This document shows, in pieces, positions 7,851 through 16,268 of a stretch of 64,000 bases of DNA (within the stretch, counting starts at the first letter, position 1; every line of letters starts with the position of its first letter). The stretch lies in the NCBI GenBank assembly GCA_035455265.1, contig DATIFK010000012.1, positions 27,449 through 91,448 on the forward strand, in the 5' to 3' direction. Made by a program: the position numbers and the translations under genes. This DNA is from MGOM01 sp035455265. Lineage in GTDB: Bacteria; Chloroflexota; Anaerolineae; Anaerolineales; E44-bin32. The notes below the pieces were generated by a model that saw only the letters and a program-made list of their open reading frames with translations, had not been told where the DNA came from and did no database searches.

Positions 7851-8699
7851 ATGGCCGGCCGGCTCGTTCCCATCGGCGACACGCGCCTGTACGTCGAAGA
7901 GCGCGGCACGGGCGCGCCGCTGATCATCCTCCACGGCGGACCCGGCCTCGACCACCGCATGTATGGCGACTACCTCGATCCGCTGGCCGACCGCCTGCGG
8001 CTGATCTTCGTCGACCAGCGCTCGCAGGGCCGCTCCGACCGGACCTCGCCCGACACCTGGTCGATCGGGCAGATGGCGGCCGACGTGGGGGCGCTCGCCG
8101 AAGCGATGGGCCTGGATCGCTTTGCCGTGCTGGGCCATTCCTACGGCGCGTTCGTGGCGCTGCAGCACGCCGTGGACTTCCCCGGTGAGGCGGCGCGCAC
8201 CATCGTCTCCTCGGGCGTCCCCTCGGCGCGCTACCTCGAGCACGTCGACGCCAACCTAGCGGCGTTCGAGCCCGAGTCGCTGCGAGCGCAGGTGAAATCG
8301 TCGTGGGAGCGCGAGGCCTCGGCCCAAACCGAAGCCGATGTCGCGGCGCTGTTGCACGACCAGATGCCATTCCACTTCGCCGACCCGCTCGACCCGCGCC
8401 TGCCCGACTTCGAGCAGCGCACCTCCGGGGGAATCCATTCTCCGGACGTCCTGCGCCATTTCGCCCAGCAGGACTACGGAGGCATCGAGGTCGAAGACCG
8501 TTTGGGCCGCGTGCGTCAGCCGGTGTTGGTGCTGGCGGGCGCGCACGACCGCGTCTGTTCGCGGCCGGCGGCCGAGGCCATCGTGGCCGGCGTGCCGGAC
8601 GGACGCCTGGTGGTCTTCGAGCATAGCGGGCACATGACCTTCGTCGAAGAGACCGGGCGCTACCTCGAGGTCGTCGCCGAGTTCCTGGCGTCGTTGTGA
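7851..8699 (+). CDS. Alpha/beta hydrolase, proline-iminopeptidase-like
   Basis: A 282-residue alpha/beta-hydrolase-fold protein with oxyanion-hole motif 'HGGPG' (residues 28-32), nucleophile elbow 'GHSYG' with Ser97, and late 'GAHDRVC' Asp and 'HSGHMTF' His completing the triad. 'HGGPG' plus 'DQRSQGRSDR' is the pattern of S33 peptidases (prolyl iminopeptidases) and related lactonases or haloperoxidases. It has no signal peptide, so it is cytosolic. Its stop overlaps the GNAT gene start (GTGA), so the two are translationally coupled. The real substrate cannot be told from sequence. Confidence 0.85.
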   Translation: MAGRLVPIGDTRLYVEERGTGAPLIILHGGPGLDHRMYGDYLDPLADRLRLIFVDQRSQGRSDRTSPDTWSIGQMAADVGALAEAMGLDRFAVLGHSYGAFVALQHAVDFPGEAARTIVSSGVPSARYLEHVDANLAAFEPESLRAQVKSSWEREASAQTEADVAALLHDQMPFHFADPLDPRLPDFEQRTSGGIHSPDVLRHFAQQDYGGIEVEDRLGRVRQPVLVLAGAHDRVCSRPAAEAIVAGVPDGRLVVFEHSGHMTFVEETGRYLEVVAEFLASL

Positions 8700-9343
8700 C
8701 CGCTCGCCGGCGTTCCCCTTTGGCCCTGCACTTTCGTCCGGTCACGCGGGAACGGTGGGGTGATCTGGCGCGCCTGTTTGGCCCGCGCGGCGCCTGCGGC
8801 GGGTGTTGGTGCATGTGGTGGCGCGTGCCGCGCAAGATCTACAACCGCGGCGCGGGGGCGGGCAACCGTCGCCGACTGCGGAGACTCGTCAGCGAGGGAC
8901 CGCCGCCCGGGCTGCTCGCTTACGATGGAGACCTTCCTGTGGGCTGGGTGTCCTTTGGGCCCCGGACCGATTTCCCCGTGCTGGAGAACTCGCGTGTGCT
9001 GAAGCGCGTCGATGAACGGCCGGTGTGGTCGGTGGTGTGCCTGTTTGTGGATCGCCGCTACCGACACCAGGGAGTCACCGTTGGGTTGCTGGGGGCGGCG
9101 GTGGAGCACGCCCGCCGGCGCGGGGCGCGCTGGATCGAGGGATACCCGATCGATCCCGCCGCCGGTCCGATCCCGGCCGCCTTCGCCTTCACCGGGCTGG
9201 CGGCGGCCTTCCTCCAGGCCGGGTTCCGCGAGGTCGCGCGTCGTTCGCCGACGCGGCCGATCATGCGCCGGACGCTGCGGCCGCGGCGGCGTGCCCTCAC
9301 CCCCGACCCCTCACCCGCCAGGCGGGAGAGGGGCAAGGGGTGA
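8696..9343 (+). CDS. GNAT-family N-acetyltransferase
   Basis: A 215-residue protein beginning at a GTG that overlaps the preceding stop. It has the GNAT layout: a 'CGGCWCMWWR' N-terminal block typical of a subgroup of bacterial GNATs, 'VVCLFVDRRYRHQGVTVGLLGAA' containing the acetyl-CoA pyrophosphate loop, and 'GYPIDPA...AFTGLAAAFLQAGFREVAR'. The last 15 or so residues (LTPDPSPARRERG-like) are encoded by a dispersed intergenic hairpin repeat, so the original C-terminus was probably shorter. The substrate is unknown. Confidence 0.8.
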   Translation: MTARRRSPLALHFRPVTRERWGDLARLFGPRGACGGCWCMWWRVPRKIYNRGAGAGNRRRLRRLVSEGPPPGLLAYDGDLPVGWVSFGPRTDFPVLENSRVLKRVDERPVWSVVCLFVDRRYRHQGVTVGLLGAAVEHARRRGARWIEGYPIDPAAGPIPAAFAFTGLAAAFLQAGFREVARRSPTRPIMRRTLRPRRRALTPDPSPARRERGKG

Positions 9344-9346
9344 GGC
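9293..9346. repeat. CTCACCCC/GGGGTGAGG hairpin repeat, copy 1
   Basis: An imperfect inverted repeat: CCCTCACCCCCGACCC with GGCAAGGGGTGAGG, and inner arms CTCACCCGCC/GGCGGGAG. Related copies lie near 23259, 25118 and 28108. It runs into the 3' end of the GNAT gene and supplies its stop codon. Confidence 0.7.
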
Positions 9347-9350
9347 CGGG

Positions 9351-9608
9351 ATGCCCGATGAACAAGAAATCACACTCCAGGACCTGAGGCGCCACAACGG
9401 CGAGCGCGGCGCGCGCTGCTTCGTGGCCTACGCCGGCGTCGTTTACGACGTCACCGACTGCCCGAAGTGGCGCACCGGCTTCCACGAGCAGCTGCATTTT
9501 GCCGGCCAGGATCTGACGAGCGAGCTCCCCGACGCGCCCCACACCGTCGACGTGTTTCAACGGCCGTGCGTCAAACGCGTGGGCATCCTTGTGGGAGGGT
9601 CTCCATAG
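9351..9608 (+). CDS. Small cytochrome b5-like heme/steroid-binding protein
   Basis: An 85-residue protein with the pattern of the bacterial cytochrome-b5-like domain: 'ITLQDLRRHNGERG', 'FVAYAGVVYDVTDCPKWRTGFHEQ' and 'FAGQDLTSELPDAPH'. The last replaces the b5 'HPGG...EHAGKDAT' heme loop, and His residues in 'GFHEQLHF' and 'APH' could ligate heme. Small one-domain proteins of this type occur widely in anaerobes with unknown partners. The ATG at 9351 follows 'GTGAGGCCGGG'; earlier in-frame starts lie in the repeat. Confidence 0.75.
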   Translation: MPDEQEITLQDLRRHNGERGARCFVAYAGVVYDVTDCPKWRTGFHEQLHFAGQDLTSELPDAPHTVDVFQRPCVKRVGILVGGSP

Positions 9609-9684
9609 GTTTCCAGTCACCAGTTCCCAGTGCCCAGTCTGGCGCTTGACTGGAAACTGGAAACTGGAGACCGGGAACCGTACT
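9609..9684. repeat. Heptamer-type repeat tract (CCAGTTC/GGAAACT)
   Basis: A short intergenic tract built of CCAGTTC-, CCAGTGC- and GGAAACT-like units: TTTCCAGTCACCAGTTCCC on the left and GACTGGAAACTGGAAACTGG on the right, so the tract can fold into a hairpin. It separates the convergent cytochrome-b5-like and DUF4139 genes and is one of several such tracts in the window. Confidence 0.8.
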
Positions 9685-11166
9685 CTACGGCCAGCTGTAC
9701 CGCACCGTGTAGCTCACCTGCGTTTCGCCGTTGGCGGGAATGTGAACGCGGAACTCGATCGTCGACGAGTCCATCTTGGTGTAGTCGCCGGTGGATTCCA
9801 GGATGCGCCATTCGCTCCAGCGGAACAGGTGCTCGACGACGCGCACCTCCACCGCTTCATCCTTGTGGTTGCGCAACGTGATCTGGTAGGTCTCCTCGAG
9901 GCTTTTTTCACTCGGGCGGCGGAAGTCGGTCTGGATGCGCTCGCCGACGATGTCGAAGGCATCCCCGACGTACAGACGCAGCTGCTCGCCCTTGGGGGTG
10001 TGGTCGATCTGGTCTTCGCCGATGAGAAGGGCGGCGCCGTCGACGTCCTCCTGGTACAGGCGCACCCGGCCGCGCGGCAGATCGGCATCGACGTTGTCGG
10101 TGTCGAACTCGACCATGACCATGACCTTGGGGTTGGAGGCCACGCCGTAGGACGGCTCGGTCTGCGGGTAGCCGCTGTAGGCGCAGTACCAGTAGTACGA
10201 CTGGCACTGCAAGCCGTCGTAGACGAAGAACTTGGCGGCGGCGACGTCGGCGGCGCTGACGAACTCAATCTGCTTGGTTTCGTTGTCGGCGACGGTCACC
10301 GGCCGCGGGATCTCGTACAGGTGGTATTCGAAGAACTCTCGCTGCTCGACGGCCGTGGGCGCCTGAGTCGGCGTGGCACGGTACATGTCTTCGGCGACGG
10401 CGAAGCCGGGCTCGGGCAGGCGGTTGAGGTCGCCGGCGATCAGCTTGAGCAGGGCGTCTTGGAAGGTGGCGCCGCTGGTGTTCCCGAGAGTGATCCAGCC
10501 GTCGAGGTCGATCGAACGCTCATCGGCTCCAAGCAGCAAGACATAGTCGGCCTGCCACGTCACGCCGCCGGTGAGATACGTGATCTCGACGTCCTGGGCC
10601 CCGGCGCGGGGCGAGAGCAGGCGCCACACCAGGGTCGGCCGCGTGATCAAGCCTTGCGGCAGATCGGGGAAGGAGAACTCCTGGATGTCATCGCCGCCGA
10701 CGACGGTGACGCGGCCGTCGTCATCCTGCAGGATGACATCGCCGCGGCCGCTCAACAAGCGGCCGGTGTACAGCGTGCCGTCTTGCGTGACGACCGTGAT
10801 GGGTTGATCGAGGTACTTCTCCAGCAGCGCGGCCGAGCCCACCAAGTCGTATTCATAGTTCTGCTCGAGCACCGACGTGCCGGACGGATCGGTCAGCGAG
10901 CGGAACAGAACGCTGGTGGGGTCGATCGCTGCGGCCACGTCGCCGAAGCGCAGCTCGTTGATGCCTTCGCGGAGCTGGATCTGGCGGCGATCGCGCACGA
11001 GGGCGGTGCCCTGGTTGTAGACGGTCAGGGACAGGCCCGACTCGGCGGCTTCGGCGGTGGGTGTGCGGGAGCCAGGGCCGGGTTCGGCGGTCAATCCGCC
11101 GCAGGCGAGCGCCAGGGCGGCCAGGCCGGCAGCTGCGAGCAACGGGCGCACGGGACGGGCGGTCAT
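9685..11166 (-). CDS. DUF4139-domain lipoprotein
   Basis: A 493-residue protein. The start at 11166 is chosen because GGAGG lies 7 bases upstream; the ATG at 11178 is too close to it. The N-terminus is a lipoprotein signal ('LAALALACGG', Cys22). The rest follows DUF4139 proteins: an N-terminal strand-rich part ('LTVYNQGTALVRDRRQIQL'), a middle 'ITYLTGGVTWQADYVLLL' segment and a C-terminal half ending 'IEFRVHIPANGETQVSYTVRY'. The family is found in envelopes of many bacteria, with no established activity. Its mRNA would end in the heptamer hairpin at 9609-9684. Confidence 0.82.
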   Translation of the reverse strand: MTARPVRPLLAAAGLAALALACGGLTAEPGPGSRTPTAEAAESGLSLTVYNQGTALVRDRRQIQLREGINELRFGDVAAAIDPTSVLFRSLTDPSGTSVLEQNYEYDLVGSAALLEKYLDQPITVVTQDGTLYTGRLLSGRGDVILQDDDGRVTVVGGDDIQEFSFPDLPQGLITRPTLVWRLLSPRAGAQDVEITYLTGGVTWQADYVLLLGADERSIDLDGWITLGNTSGATFQDALLKLIAGDLNRLPEPGFAVAEDMYRATPTQAPTAVEQREFFEYHLYEIPRPVTVADNETKQIEFVSAADVAAAKFFVYDGLQCQSYYWYCAYSGYPQTEPSYGVASNPKVMVMVEFDTDNVDADLPRGRVRLYQEDVDGAALLIGEDQIDHTPKGEQLRLYVGDAFDIVGERIQTDFRRPSEKSLEETYQITLRNHKDEAVEVRVVEHLFRWSEWRILESTGDYTKMDSSTIEFRVHIPANGETQVSYTVRYSWP

Positions 11167-11260
11167 CGTCGCCTCCATCGATCGGTCTGGCGTGTAGACG
11201 CCGGCCGGGGAGGCAACGTTCCCACGCGTTCGCTCGAAAAACTCGAGCAAACCCGTCTGA

Positions 11261-11266
11261 TATAAT
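11261..11266 (+). promoter_or_regulatory. -10 element upstream of the sulfite-oxidase-like gene
   Basis: A perfect TATAAT, 24 bases before the ATG at 11290. No good -35 is seen at the right spacing, and the region upstream holds a small CTCGA...TCGAG inverted repeat (11233-11248). Confidence 0.5.
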
Positions 11267-11289
11267 CCCGCTTCCGACGGAGAACATTC

Positions 11290-11934
11290 ATGTTCCAGGG
11301 GCAGGAACGCCGCCAACTCGAAGATCAGGTGCGCAAGGAAGGACGCCTGCCGCCGGGTCAGTCGCTCACCTTGAAGTTCCCCGTCCTGCACTACGGACCG
11401 GTGCCCCCGTTCAATCCCGCCACCTGGGATTTCCGCGTCTGGGGCGAGGTCGAGGAAGAGAAGCGCTGGTCGTGGTCGGAGTTCATGGCCCTGCCGCGGC
11501 GCAAGGTGAAGATGGACATTCACTGCGTGACGCGTTGGAGCAAGTTCGACACCGAGTGGGAAGGCGTCTCGTTGAAGGACCTGATCGACCGCGGCCTGCT
11601 CAAGCTCAAGCCGACGGCGCACTTCGTGATGCAACATTGCGAGTACGGCTTCACCGTCAACGTCCCGCTGGAGGTCGCCTTGGGAGACAACTTTCTGCTG
11701 GCGACCCATTTCGACGGCGAGCCCATCAGCCCGGACCACGGCTACCCCGTGCGCGGCATTGTGGGCTTCATCCCAGGCCGGGAGGACATCAAGACTCCCT
11801 ACTTCTGGAAGGGCGGCAAGTGGGTGCGGGCGATTGAGTTCATGGCTCAGGACCGGCTGGGTTTCTGGGAGCAGGCGGGCTATCACAACGAGGCCGACAT
11901 CTGGAAGGAGCAGCGCGTCGTGCGCGGCTGGTAG
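11290..11934 (+). CDS. Sulfite-oxidase-like molybdopterin oxidoreductase
   Basis: A 214-residue protein of the sulfite oxidase/YedY fold. It has 'DIHCVTRWSKFDTEWEGV', where Cys79 would ligate molybdenum and the 'W.G' segment follows as in YedY/MsrP, plus 'GYPVRGIVGFIPGR.DIKTPYFWKG.KWVRAIEFM', a family hallmark. Unlike MsrP it begins directly with a charged helix ('MFQGQERRQLEDQVRKEG') and lacks a Tat or Sec signal, so it should be cytosolic. No MsrQ-type heme partner is adjacent. The reaction is unknown; soluble members may reduce or oxidise small sulfur or N-oxide compounds. Confidence 0.85.
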   Translation: MFQGQERRQLEDQVRKEGRLPPGQSLTLKFPVLHYGPVPPFNPATWDFRVWGEVEEEKRWSWSEFMALPRRKVKMDIHCVTRWSKFDTEWEGVSLKDLIDRGLLKLKPTAHFVMQHCEYGFTVNVPLEVALGDNFLLATHFDGEPISPDHGYPVRGIVGFIPGREDIKTPYFWKGGKWVRAIEFMAQDRLGFWEQAGYHNEADIWKEQRVVRGW

Positions 11935-11955
11935 CGGCGACAATCCAAACCTCAG

Positions 11956-12024
11956 CCCAAACCCGTTTTGGCCGTTGTCGATGCTCGGGCCACTCATCGG
12001 CTCCACGGCCAAAACGGGTTTGGG
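11956..12024. repeat. Long-loop hairpin with AAACCCGTTTTGG arms
   Basis: Perfect 19-bp arms (11956-11974 and 12006-12024; CCCAAACCCGTTTTGGCCG and its complement) around a 31-base loop. The same arm core, CCCAAACCCGTTTTG, forms another hairpin at 34329-34369. It sits between the sulfite-oxidase-like and EamA genes and could serve as a terminator-like element or a mobile REP-type repeat. Confidence 0.8.
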
Positions 12025-12060
12025 TTTGTCCCCCGCTCGTTCGCGGACCGAGAAACGTCG

Positions 12061-12954
12061 ATGCAGAACGCAGCCCTGTACGCTCTCACAACCCTGATTT
12101 GGGGATCCACGTGGCTGGCGATTACGTTCCAGTTGGGGGTGGTCGCCCCGGAGGCGTCCGTCGTCTACCGCTTCGGGCTGGCGTCGCTGATCCTGATGGC
12201 GTACGCCGGGTTGCGACGATTGCCGATGCGCTACCGCCTGCGAGACCACGTCTTCATCGCGCTCCAGGGGATATTCCTCTTCTGCCTCAACTACATCACG
12301 GTCTACCTGGCCGAGCAGCGCCTGGCGAGCGGTCTGGTGGCCATCGTCTTCGCGACGCTGACGCTGTGCAACGTCGTGCTGGCGGCTGTGTTCCTGCGCA
12401 ATGCCATCAAGCCGAGGGTCGTGCTGGGTGGCCTGCTGGGCCTCGTCGGGCTGACGTTGGTTTTCTGGCGCGAACTGGCCGGGCTTTCGTTTGCGGGCGA
12501 GTGGCGCCTGGGACTCGGGCTTTCGCTCGCCGCCGTGCTCTCGGCCTCCATCGGCAACATCGTGGCGGCGCGGAACCAGCGCGCCGGTTTGCCGGTGGTG
12601 CAGACGAACGCCTACGGGATGGCCTACGGCGCGCTGGCCACGTTCGGCATTGCCCTGGTGCGGGGTGTCCCGTTCGCCTTCGACCCCTCGCCCGGCTACA
12701 TCGCCTCGCTGCTGTACCTTGCGATCTTCGGTTCGGTGGTGGCCTTCGGTGCCTACCTGACCCTGGTGGGCCGTATCGGCGTCGCGCGGGCCGGCTATGT
12801 CGCCGTCATCTTCCCCCTGGTGGCGCTGGGGCTGTCCTGGCTCTTCGAGGGCCTGCAGCTGAACCTGCAGGTGCTGTTGGGCGTGCTGCTCGTCGCCGGT
12901 GGAAACGTGCTAGTGCTCAGCCGCCGGTCAGCCGCGGCTCCCGACTCGCACTAG
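12061..12954 (+). CDS. EamA/DMT-superfamily transporter
   Basis: A 297-residue inner-membrane protein with ten predicted hydrophobic segments arranged as two EamA repeats: first '[15 protein letters not shown]' to '[11 protein letters not shown]', second from about residue 150, ending '[14 protein letters not shown]'. Such carriers usually export amino acids or metabolites. ATG 12061 is used because the upstream in-frame extension lies within the hairpin repeat. A second, unrelated DMT gene is found at 38257. Confidence 0.85.
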   Translation: MQNAALYALTTLIWGSTWLAITFQLGVVAPEASVVYRFGLASLILMAYAGLRRLPMRYRLRDHVFIALQGIFLFCLNYITVYLAEQRLASGLVAIVFATLTLCNVVLAAVFLRNAIKPRVVLGGLLGLVGLTLVFWRELAGLSFAGEWRLGLGLSLAAVLSASIGNIVAARNQRAGLPVVQTNAYGMAYGALATFGIALVRGVPFAFDPSPGYIASLLYLAIFGSVVAFGAYLTLVGRIGVARAGYVAVIFPLVALGLSWLFEGLQLNLQVLLGVLLVAGGNVLVLSRRSAAAPDSH

Positions 12955-13005
12955 CCCCGGCCGCGGCCTCGCGCCACCCTGGCGTATCCGCCCGACGGGT
13001 GGGCC

Positions 13006-13011
13006 TATAAT
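13006..13011 (+). promoter_or_regulatory. -10 element of pcm
   Basis: TATAAT 15 bases before the pcm start codon. If used, transcription would begin at about 13018, giving a 5' leader of only about 8 bases. The start codon is preceded by GGGGATCG rather than by a full Shine-Dalgarno. Confidence 0.5.
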
Positions 13012-13025
13012 CGAACCGGGGATCG

Positions 13026-13709
13026 ATGGACGATTCGCCCGAACGGCGGGCCCAGCGCGCCCGGATGGTGGACTATCAGCTGCGGGGACGGGACATCACC
13101 GACCCTGGCGTGTTGGAAGTGATGGGGCGGGTCCCTCGTCACCTGTTCGTCCCGCAGGACTCATCTCACCTGGCCTACAGCGACATGCCGCTGCCCATCG
13201 GGCAGCGGCAGACCATTTCCCAGCCCTACATCGTCGCCCTGATGACACAGTGCCTGGAGTTGAAGGGGGGAGAAACGGTACTGGAGGTCGGCACCGGCTC
13301 CGGCTACCAGGCGGCGGTGTTGGCCGGCCTGGCGCGCAAGGTGTACACCCTGGAGCGCTTGCCGGAGTTGGCCGACCGCGCCCGCAAGCTTCTTCAGCAT
13401 CTCGGTCTGAGCAACGTCGAGGTGCGTCAGGTCGACGGCTCCGGCGGGTTGCCGGAACATGCGCCTTACGATGCCATCATCGTGACCGCCGCGGCGCCGC
13501 GGCCGCCGCAACCGCTCCTCGATCAACTGGCCGATGGCGGACGGCTATTGATTCCTGTAGGGGGCGTGGACGGCCAGATGCTGGAACGCTGGCGCCGCCA
13601 CAGCGGCCGCGTCGATGGCGAACGGATCGTCCCCGTGGCGTTCGTGCCGCTCGTCGGCGAATTCGGCTGGCGGGCGGACCTGCGGCCGATGCCGGAAGAG
13701 GAGTGCTGA
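13026..13709 (+). CDS. pcm: Protein-L-isoaspartate O-methyltransferase
   Basis: A 227-residue enzyme repairing L-isoaspartyl residues in aged proteins with SAM. Family blocks are clear: 'RVPRHLFVP' with 'AYSDMPLPIGQRQTISQPYIVALM' (read as two parts), SAM motif I 'VLEVGTGSGYQAAVLA' (residues 85-100), 'VYTLERLPELADRA', 'YDAIIVTAAAPRPP' and 'LIPVGGVDGQ'. Length and motif order match the family. It stands alone, with a heptamer repeat tract downstream. Confidence 0.95.
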   Translation: MDDSPERRAQRARMVDYQLRGRDITDPGVLEVMGRVPRHLFVPQDSSHLAYSDMPLPIGQRQTISQPYIVALMTQCLELKGGETVLEVGTGSGYQAAVLAGLARKVYTLERLPELADRARKLLQHLGLSNVEVRQVDGSGGLPEHAPYDAIIVTAAAPRPPQPLLDQLADGGRLLIPVGGVDGQMLERWRRHSGRVDGERIVPVAFVPLVGEFGWRADLRPMPEEEC

Positions 13710-13842
13710 AGAAAGCTGTCAGTGGTCAGCGGTCAGCGAGCGGTCTTTCAGTTCCCAGTTTCCAGTTCCCAGTTTCCAGTCCCCAGTCTCCAATCCCTAA
13801 TCCCCAACCTACCTTCCTCCCCCTCTGACGGCTGACCACTCA
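13710..13842. repeat. Heptamer-type repeat tract (CCAGTTC)
   Basis: Starts with a GTCAGTGGTCAGCGGTCAG run, continues with CAGTTCCCAGTTTCCAGTTC-like units repeated at 7-base intervals, then drifts into CCAATCCCTAATCCCCAA and TGACGGCTGACCACTCATC. It fills the whole gap between the convergent pcm and PEP-binding genes. Confidence 0.8.
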
Positions 13843-16164
13843 TCACTCACCACCGGTCTTGTAGTGCGCCACCGCGATGCCGGCTTCTCCATCCATCACC
13901 AGCTCTAGAGTCGGTCTCGATGGAAGATCCTGCAGGTCGACGACGATGAGGCCGCTGGACCAGCCGGCCTCCTCGGGCACCAAGCGGGCCAGCTGGTTGG
14001 GGGCGCTGAGCAGCGCCTCGGGGTTGAACACCGTCTGCGGGTCGTCGAGCTCCAGGGCGAGCGGGTAGATGTGCGCCTCGACGAGGTCCTGGAAGAAGTG
14101 CGTTCCGTAGGACGGTTGCGAGGGCTCCTCGCCGGAGTGGATTTCGACCAGCGCTCGAGCGTTGTAGATGTCGCCGTACGTGACCGGCACACCCAACTCC
14201 GGGTTGGTGCTGCCCCAGCGACCCGGGCCGAGCAGCACGAAGCGCTCCTTGGCCAGGCGCTGGTTGACGCGCCCGACGGCTCGCGCCAGGGCCTTGCGCT
14301 GCTCGACACGCCCCAGGCCGGCGTAGGCCTCGCCCGGGAGGTAGACGACGTAGCGCACGCCGGACACGCGTCCGTCGGGGACAAGGCGGTGGGCGCGGAA
14401 CAGGACGCTCTCGGCCGGTAGCGACTCGGGAGCGCGGGCGGCTTCCGCCTCGACGCGGCTGGTGGGTCTGCACTGCAGCAGGCACACCTGCAAGTCGGCC
14501 TCCCCCGTGTCGTCGAGTTCGAGCAGCAAAGCAAACTCGACGTCGACCGGGGAGTTGTAGGCCGATTCCAACTGCTGTAGAAGTCGTCGGATCCGATCGA
14601 CGAAGGGTGTCCGGCGTAGCAATCCTTCCAGCGTGACAATCAGTTCTTGCGCGTCCACCTTGAGGGGCCGGCTGACGAGGTCCTCGACCAGGCCCTCCCG
14701 GTACATCTGTGCGATCCAGCGCAGTCTCGGGCCGTGCAGGGGCAACACAGCGGAGACGTCGACCGTCTGGAAGGCGTTGGCCTCCAGGTCGATCAGATCC
14801 ACGTAGCGCTGGGAGACGTGACGGATGCGCCGCGGGTCGGGCCCCGGGCGCAGATCGGGGTGACTCAATGCGATCAGCCGCGGGTAGTCGCCGGCGTGCT
14901 GCTCGACGGCGCGCGTGCCCAGCCCCCAGACCATGCGCACCAGGCCGGCATGCCGGTCGATGCGCGGGCTCCAACGAAACGGGTTGCGCGAAAAGGCCAC
15001 GCCGGCGGCGTCCGGCATGAACATCGCCCCGGTCCGTCTCCCCTCCACCTCCTGAATCAGGACCGCCATGCGCTCGTCGTAGTCGAGCAGGCCCATCTGG
15101 CGCCGGTAGAGCAGGACGTCCGGGCTGTACACGCTGGCGTAGACGCGGGCGACGGCGCCCAGCAGGGACCGCAGGTTCTCCTGGTCGGAACTCTGGTTCG
15201 GGCAGAAACGGCTCTCATACTTGCCGGCGAACGAGAAGCCGAACGAGTCCTCCAGCAGGCTCGACGAGCGGACGATCAACGGGACGCCGTTGGCCTCGCG
15301 CACGACGGTGCGAAGCCCTTCGACAACCTCGTCGGGGAAGCTGCCTTCCGAGAAGCGTTGGCGCGCCGCCGGGAAGGCGGCGCGGATTTCGGGTTCCTGG
15401 CGGTACTTCTGGTTGCTCAGATCCAGCAGGGCGTTGAGTTGGATGAACTGATAGAAGACGTCCGCGCCCAGAAACCAGGAGCGGGGAACGCGCAGGTGGG
15501 AGGTCAGGTCGGGGTCGCCGGTCTTGCGCAGGATGCACGCCGCCAGCACCAGTCCGGCGGCCTTGCCTCCGATCTTGCCCCGGCCGATGCGGCGAGCGCG
15601 CACCGACTGCAGGTCGGCCATGTCGAACCAGTCGCGCGCGACGCCGACATAGCCGAGGTGGTCGCTGATCATCGCCTTGGTCAGGACGACCTTGATCTCC
15701 TTGAGGTGGTGTTCGATCCGCTGGCGGGCCGGCGCGTCGAGGGCCTCGTACGCTTCGCCCTGCGCGAAGAGCATGTCCCACGGCGCCAACTCGGGGTGGA
15801 AGGTGAGGACGACGTCCTCGGCTGGCAGGCGTTCCGCCAGGGTCTGCCGGACGAGATCCTCGAAGTCCTCGTGCGGGAGGTTGTAGGCGAAGTAGAAGTC
15901 GGTCAGGTGGTCGCGGATGATCGCCAGCCGGGAAGACCAGACCTCGGGGGGCTCCTGGGTGAGCGGATCGGCCAGCCCCTCGCGCTGTTGCGACTCGACG
16001 GCCTTCTCCTGAACCTCGGCCTCGAGCGCTTCGGCGGTGACGACACGTCGGCGAATCAGCTCCTGCCGCATTCGCTCTCGGATCCGCGAGGCGAGGATCG
16101 GGTAACGCTGCAGCTCCAGGTAGATCATCAAGGCGCGAGGGTACTGGCGAGAGTCGAGGGTCAT
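13843..16164 (-). CDS. PEP/pyruvate-binding (PPDK_N-like) domain protein
   Basis: A 773-residue protein. Residues 190-400 carry the ATP-grasp features of the pyruvate-phosphate-dikinase/PEP-synthase N-terminal domain: 'GKIGGKAAGLVLAA' (Lys201), 'PLIVRSSSLLEDSFGFSFAGKYES' (read in parts, residues 295-318) and 'RMAVLIQEVEGRRTGAMFMPDAAGVAFSRNPF' in pieces. It lacks the phosphohistidine swivelling domain (TSHxA) and the PEP-binding TIM barrel, so it is not a complete PEP synthase. The N-terminal 190 residues are helical and unassigned. The C-terminal part has 'FVLLGPGRWGSTNPELGVPV', which recurs in such stand-alone proteins. Function unknown. Confidence 0.82.
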   Translation of the reverse strand: MTLDSRQYPRALMIYLELQRYPILASRIRERMRQELIRRRVVTAEALEAEVQEKAVESQQREGLADPLTQEPPEVWSSRLAIIRDHLTDFYFAYNLPHEDFEDLVRQTLAERLPAEDVVLTFHPELAPWDMLFAQGEAYEALDAPARQRIEHHLKEIKVVLTKAMISDHLGYVGVARDWFDMADLQSVRARRIGRGKIGGKAAGLVLAACILRKTGDPDLTSHLRVPRSWFLGADVFYQFIQLNALLDLSNQKYRQEPEIRAAFPAARQRFSEGSFPDEVVEGLRTVVREANGVPLIVRSSSLLEDSFGFSFAGKYESRFCPNQSSDQENLRSLLGAVARVYASVYSPDVLLYRRQMGLLDYDERMAVLIQEVEGRRTGAMFMPDAAGVAFSRNPFRWSPRIDRHAGLVRMVWGLGTRAVEQHAGDYPRLIALSHPDLRPGPDPRRIRHVSQRYVDLIDLEANAFQTVDVSAVLPLHGPRLRWIAQMYREGLVEDLVSRPLKVDAQELIVTLEGLLRRTPFVDRIRRLLQQLESAYNSPVDVEFALLLELDDTGEADLQVCLLQCRPTSRVEAEAARAPESLPAESVLFRAHRLVPDGRVSGVRYVVYLPGEAYAGLGRVEQRKALARAVGRVNQRLAKERFVLLGPGRWGSTNPELGVPVTYGDIYNARALVEIHSGEEPSQPSYGTHFFQDLVEAHIYPLALELDDPQTVFNPEALLSAPNQLARLVPEEAGWSSGLIVVDLQDLPSRPTLELVMDGEAGIAVAHYKTGGE

Positions 16165-16268
16165 AAGAGCAGTCTTCAGTTGTCAGTCCTCAGTTATCAG
16201 TCAAACCCAGGTCGCCCTCGGTGGTCTTAACTGACAACTGATGACTGACGACTGACGACTCCTGAGGG
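16165..16268. repeat. Heptamer-type repeat tract (TCAGTTG/CAACTGA)
   Basis: CAGTCTTCAGTTGTCAGTCC on the left and ACTGACAACTGATGACTGAC on the right form an imperfect inverted repeat around a GC-rich centre. It fills the gap between the co-oriented amidase and PEP-binding genes. Confidence 0.8.
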
